17,745 nt of DNA from Cyclobacteriaceae bacterium (GTDB lineage Bacteria > Bacteroidota > Bacteroidia > Cytophagales > Cyclobacteriaceae), in assembly GCA_029882675.1 (NCBI GenBank), contig JAOUKJ010000022.1, forward strand, positions 1-17,745, in the 5' to 3' direction. The notes beneath the pieces were generated by a model that saw only the letters and a list, made by a program, of their open reading frames with translations, was not told the origin of the DNA and did not search any database. Positions 14,720 through 17,745 of this stretch are shown piece by piece. The translations under genes were made by a program, and so were the position numbers. Within the stretch, counting starts at the first letter, position 1; each line of letters begins with the position of its first letter.

Positions 14720-15295
14720 CTATTTTTCGGGAGGTAACAGAACGCCGTCAATCACATGAACATATCCGTTGCTGGCTTTTACAGAGGCCAGGATTTTAGC
14801 TCCGCCAATAAAAACATCTTCTCCTTTTACCTCAATTTTTACTTTGTCTCCCTGTGCCTGATCCATCATCATCCCGTCCTTAAGGGCCTCTTTTTCAAAG
14901 CTACCCGCTGAGGCATGAAAATAAAGGATGTTAATGAGCGCAGATTTGTTTTCAGGCTTAAGCAGTGTTTCAACAGTACCTTCCGGAAGTTTTTCAAACG
15001 CACTGTTTACTGGTGCAAAAACAGTTATAGGCCCGTTGTTGGCCAGCACGTTTTCGATTGTGGCAGCCTGAACCGCAGCAACCAGGGTTGTATGGTCAGG
15101 CGATCCAATGGCAATGTTGAGTATGTTATTACTTTCAGTATCTACGGCTGCCTGTCCTACATGCACGGCCGGAGCATTTGGATCAGCGGCAGGTTCGGCC
15201 TGTGTGTCAGCAGGAGTATCTCCAGTTCCACCACCACAGGAAAAAAGAACAGCAGCGCTTAGCGCTAAGGAAAAAAGGTAATTATGTTTTTTCAT
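14720..15295 (-). CDS. Fasciclin (FAS1) domain lipoprotein
   Basis: 191 aa from ATG 15295, which gives a clean lipoprotein signal: KKH, a hydrophobic core, then lipobox LFSC with CGGG. A low-complexity Ala/Pro/Asp linker (TPADTQAEPAADPNAP) follows and then a single FAS1 domain: LVAAVQAATIENVL, the H1 motif TVFAPVNSAFEKLP, LINILYFHAS, and the H2 motif NGYVHVIDGVLLPP at the C-terminus. FAS1 domains are extracellular adhesion or binding modules; the partner is not known. A start ten codons upstream is possible but would spoil the signal peptide. It is divergent from the cyt c-nosZ operon across 206 bp that contains two FNR/CRP-like dyads, so joint control is plausible. Confidence 0.92.
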   Translation of the reverse strand: MKKHNYLFSLALSAAVLFSCGGGTGDTPADTQAEPAADPNAPAVHVGQAAVDTESNNILNIAIGSPDHTTLVAAVQAATIENVLANNGPITVFAPVNSAFEKLPEGTVETLLKPENKSALINILYFHASAGSFEKEALKDGMMMDQAQGDKVKIEVKGEDVFIGGAKILASVKASNGYVHVIDGVLLPPEK

Positions 15296-15353
15296 GTTAA
15301 TAAGGTTTGTAAATTTGGAGAGCAAGTTACACTTTTATTTAATACTTCAAATA

Positions 15354-15365
15354 TGATGAATATCA
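15354..15365. promoter_or_regulatory. FNR/CRP-like dyad, fasciclin side
   Basis: TGAT-GAAT-ATCA resembles the FNR-type consensus TTGAT-N4-ATCAA, lacking only the outermost T and A. Its centre is about 64 bp before the fasciclin ATG. A TAACTTG -7-like sequence (15323-15329, minus) would place it near -42. Inferred from pattern only. Confidence 0.45.
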
Positions 15366-15421
15366 GTTTATCTACTGATTTATATATTTTATTCAAAGGG
15401 AGTAATTAAACTCACGAGGAT

Positions 15422-15439
15422 ATATGACTTACATCATAT
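15422..15439. promoter_or_regulatory. FNR/CRP-like perfect dyad upstream of cyt c-nosZ
   Basis: ATATGA-CTTACA-TCATAT is a perfect 6+6 inverted repeat with a 6-base centre, of the TGA-N6-TCA form bound by CRP/FNR-superfamily regulators. Its centre lies about 71 bp before the cytochrome ATG and about 44 bp before the start predicted from the -7 element at 15460, close to the class-II activator position. Confidence 0.55.
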
Positions 15440-15459
15440 TTTTGAAATGATAAGAAAAT

Positions 15460-15467
15460 TATTTTTG
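15460..15467 (+). promoter_or_regulatory. -7 element of the cyt c-nosZ promoter
   Basis: TATTTTTG matches TAnnTTTG exactly. The expected start near 15474 leaves a leader of about 27 nt. No -33 TTG is found 19 bases upstream, which fits a promoter depending on an activator at the dyad 15422-15439. A second match (15437-15444) overlaps the dyad and is less likely. Confidence 0.45.
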
Positions 15468-15501
15468 AACATTAATAAATTAACTTAAATTAACTTCAAT
15501 T

Positions 15502-15978
15502 ATGAAAGAAGCCAGTAAATTTTTCGGGATAGGTCTCGCGTTGGGCCTTTTTGTTTTGACAGGATGTGGTGGGGGAGCTTCCTCTACCGATGGTGCAGCA
15601 AGCGGTAAGGAAGCAGGCCCTCCCGGATCAAGTGAAGTAGATCCTATGGATAATATAGGTATAGGGCCTGTGAAATCAGTGGAGTTGGGCGAAATTGATC
15701 AGGCAATGGCGGCTGAAGGAGAAAAAACCTTTAATGCGATGTGTACAGCTTGCCATAAGGCCGAGGAAAAATATATAGGCCCTGCACCTAAAGGAATTAT
15801 GTCCAGGAGAAATCCGGCATGGATAATGAATATGATGCTCAATCCGGATGAGATGGTACAGAAGGATCCAATTGCCAAAAAACTACTTCAGGAAGCGAAC
15901 CTGGCTCCAATGGCCAATCAAAACCTGACTGAAGAGCAGGCACGGCAAATACTGGAGTATTTCAGAACGCTGAATTAA
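15502..15978 (+). CDS. Monoheme c-type cytochrome lipoprotein of the nos cluster
   Basis: 158 aa. A lipoprotein signal ends in lipobox LTGC (Cys22), followed by a Gly/Ser/Ala-rich linker and a class-I-like cytochrome c domain with heme motif CTACH (residues 81-85), a conserved-looking YIGPAPKGI segment, and a candidate axial Met in APMANQNLTEEQ (about 137). Such cytochromes accompany nosZ in clade II clusters and probably deliver electrons from the quinol pool to NosZ in the periplasm; that role is inferred from position. nosZ starts 20 bp downstream in the same operon. Transcription probably begins at the promoter-like site at 15460 under the dyad at 15422-15439. Confidence 0.88.
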   Translation: MKEASKFFGIGLALGLFVLTGCGGGASSTDGAASGKEAGPPGSSEVDPMDNIGIGPVKSVELGEIDQAMAAEGEKTFNAMCTACHKAEEKYIGPAPKGIMSRRNPAWIMNMMLNPDEMVQKDPIAKKLLQEANLAPMANQNLTEEQARQILEYFRTLN

Positions 15979-15998
15979 CCAAATTTATATAAACAAAT

Positions 15999-17745
15999 AT
16001 GAAAACTACTCAGATTACATTCTCGGTTGTTATCGTTTTTTCGCTTTTGTTCACAGCTTGTGGACCAGCGGGAAACAATAATAATAACAAGGGTGCTCTC
16101 GAAAATTCAAGTGCTGCATCGAAAGTTTATGTGGCGCCTGGTGAGCACGACGAATTTTATGCTATGATCTCAGGTGGATTTAGCGGTCAGCTAAGTATTT
16201 ATGGCTTGCCTTCCGGAAGATTGTTGAAGGTGATTCCCGTATTCTCGCAGGATGCGGAAAAAGCGTATGGTTATAATGAAGAAACCAAGCCCCTGCTAAA
16301 TACTTCTTTTGGTTTTGTCCCCTGGGATGATGCACACCACCCTGAACTCTCTCAAACTGATGGCGTGCCAGATGGTCGTTGGGTTTTTATTAACGGTAAT
16401 AACACACCACGTGTGGCAAGGATAGACCTTGGGTATTTCGAAACAACAGAAATCGTCGAAATCCCTAACAGTGGGGGTAACCACAGTTCACCCTTTACAA
16501 CCATGAATACTGAGTATGTGGTAGCGGGAACCCGATTTAGTGTTCCTGTACCTCAAAAAGATGTGGCTATCAGTTCATACAAAGAGAATTTTAAAGGGGC
16601 TTTAACCTTTATAAAAGCCGACGAGCCCGGAGAAATGAAGGTAGCCTTCCAGATACTGGTTCCCGGTTATGACTATGACCTGGCCCATGCAGGTAAAGAC
16701 AAGTCACACGGATGGATGTTCTTTACTACATATAATACCGAAGAGAGTCATACTTATATAGAAAGGAATGCTTCTATTAATGACAAGGACTTTATTGCCG
16801 CTGTTAATTGGAAATTGGCCGAAGAGTATATTGCACAAGGTAAAGCACAAACGATGCCTACCAGCTATATGCATAATTACTTCGATGAAAAGACCCAGAT
16901 GGCAACGTCAGAAGAGATAAAAGAAGTGAAAGTACTTATTCCTTCAGAATGCCCTGGCCTGATCTATTACCTGCCTACGCCTAAATCACCACATGGAGTG
17001 GATGTTAACCCTACAGGAGAGTATATTATCGGTGCTGGTAAACTGTCTGCCGACCTGACAGTACATTCCTTCGATAAAATGCTAACTGCTATCGAAAATA
17101 AGTCTTTTGAGGACGAAGTTGAAGGTATTCCTATTTTGAAATTTGAAGATGTACTGGCAGGCACTGTTTCAAGTGGTGGCCTCGGCCCATTGCACACTGA
17201 GTTTGATGGCAAAGGCAATGCTTACACAACCTTCTTTATATCTTCTGAAGTCGTGAAATGGAAAGTGGGCACCTGGGAAGTAGTGGACAGGGTACCTTGC
17301 TACTATTCTGTAGGCCACCTGATGATCCCCGGTGGAGACTCTAAAAAGCCTTGGGGAAAATACCTGGTAGCTATGAACAAAATTACCAAAGACCGCTATC
17401 TGCCTACAGGGCCTGAAATGAACCACTCGGCCCAGTTATATGATATCTCCGGAGATAAAATGGAATTACTCCTTGATTTCCCTACCATAGGTGAGCCACA
17501 CTACGCGCAGGGTATAGCCGCGAGTGTTGTTGTACCTAATAGTAAGAAGATATATTCATTGGAAGAAAATGCACACCCGCATGTGGCGAAGTCTGAAGAT
17601 GATGTGAAGGTAGAAAGAAAAGGTAATGTAGTTCGTGTTTACATTACATCTATCCGTAGCCACTTTGCCCCTGACAATATTGAAGGTATAAAAGTAGGAG
17701 ATAAGGTGTATTGGCATCTGACCAACCTGGAACAGGATTGGGATA
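15999..17745 (+). CDS. nosZ: Nitrous-oxide reductase, clade II lipoprotein type, partial
   Basis: Reduces N2O to N2 in the periplasm as the last step of denitrification or as a stand-alone respiration. The frame is open to the right edge (582 codons), so most of the C-terminal CuA cupredoxin domain is cut off. The N-terminus is a lipoprotein signal ending at LFTAC (Cys21), not the Tat twin-Arg signal of clade I enzymes. An Asn-rich linker follows, then the beta-propeller holding CuZ: His pair 113-114 in WDDAHHPELSQTDG, His162 in GGNHSSPF, His in DLAHAGKDKSHGW, LGPLHTEFD, MNHSAQLY and GEPHYAQG. The last visible part (VRVYITSIRSHFAPDNIEG to LTNLEQDWD) begins the cupredoxin domain. A cytochrome c gene lies directly upstream. 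Maturation genes (nosD, F, Y, L) are expected beyond the right edge. Confidence 0.95.
   Translation, partial: MKTTQITFSVVIVFSLLFTACGPAGNNNNNKGALENSSAASKVYVAPGEHDEFYAMISGGFSGQLSIYGLPSGRLLKVIPVFSQDAEKAYGYNEETKPLLNTSFGFVPWDDAHHPELSQTDGVPDGRWVFINGNNTPRVARIDLGYFETTEIVEIPNSGGNHSSPFTTMNTEYVVAGTRFSVPVPQKDVAISSYKENFKGALTFIKADEPGEMKVAFQILVPGYDYDLAHAGKDKSHGWMFFTTYNTEESHTYIERNASINDKDFIAAVNWKLAEEYIAQGKAQTMPTSYMHNYFDEKTQMATSEEIKEVKVLIPSECPGLIYYLPTPKSPHGVDVNPTGEYIIGAGKLSADLTVHSFDKMLTAIENKSFEDEVEGIPILKFEDVLAGTVSSGGLGPLHTEFDGKGNAYTTFFISSEVVKWKVGTWEVVDRVPCYYSVGHLMIPGGDSKKPWGKYLVAMNKITKDRYLPTGPEMNHSAQLYDISGDKMELLLDFPTIGEPHYAQGIAASVVVPNSKKIYSLEENAHPHVAKSEDDVKVERKGNVVRVYITSIRSHFAPDNIEGIKVGDKVYWHLTNLEQDWD

Overview
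The window looks like chromosomal DNA from a member of the Bacteroidota, probably Cytophagales-like. The evidence is moderate-to-low GC, few Shine-Dalgarno sites, several matches to the Bacteroidota -7 element TAnnTTTG, many lipoproteins with a short Cys lipobox, a short LeuA without its regulatory domain, a lipoprotein-type (clade II) NosZ, and a RAYT of the type common in this phylum. The phylum is an inference from family resemblance.

Layout. (1) 1-4503, minus strand: a 972-aa FAD/Fe-S 2-hydroxyacid dehydrogenase followed after one base by asparagine synthetase B (3' end beyond the left edge). (2) 4687-5196, plus: an NlpC/P60 lipoprotein. (3) 5287-7274, minus: an NAD(P)-dependent aldehyde (succinate-semialdehyde-like) dehydrogenase and a REP-associated tyrosine transposase (RAYT). 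(4) 7616-11451, minus: an eight-heme c-type cytochrome lipoprotein with HEAT-like and TPR repeats, preceded by a 528-aa helical protein of unknown function. (5) 11593-13941, plus: leuA and leuB. (6) 13946-15295, minus: a small membrane protein and a fasciclin-domain lipoprotein. (7) 15502-17745, plus: a cytochrome c lipoprotein and nosZ (3' end beyond the right edge), a nitrous-oxide respiration module.

The most striking thing is one family of small palindromes (arms TAGTCCGCGTT / AACGCGGACTA around a 3-4 base loop, plus a compensated TCCTCG/CGAGGA variant) in five places: twice inside asnB, between nlpC and the aldehyde dehydrogenase, at the 3' end of the RAYT gene, and as an array of 20-bp tandem units between the RAYT and cytochrome genes. 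Both asnB copies keep the reading frame open and add 20-22 residues built on the peptide SPRYKRGL. The palindromes also supply the stop codons of the RAYT and multiheme cytochrome genes. This resembles a REP/RAYT system whose elements behave like Rickettsia palindromic elements, inserting into coding sequence as tolerated peptide.

The divergent intergenic region between the fasciclin gene and the cyt c-nosZ operon carries two FNR/CRP-like dyads, each about 65-70 bp from one of the two start codons. This suggests shared control by oxygen or nitrogen oxides. No tRNA, rRNA, CRISPR array or insertion sequence other than the RAYT was seen. The only gene-free stretch over 300 bp (7275-7615) is filled by an AT-rich hairpin and the repeat array.
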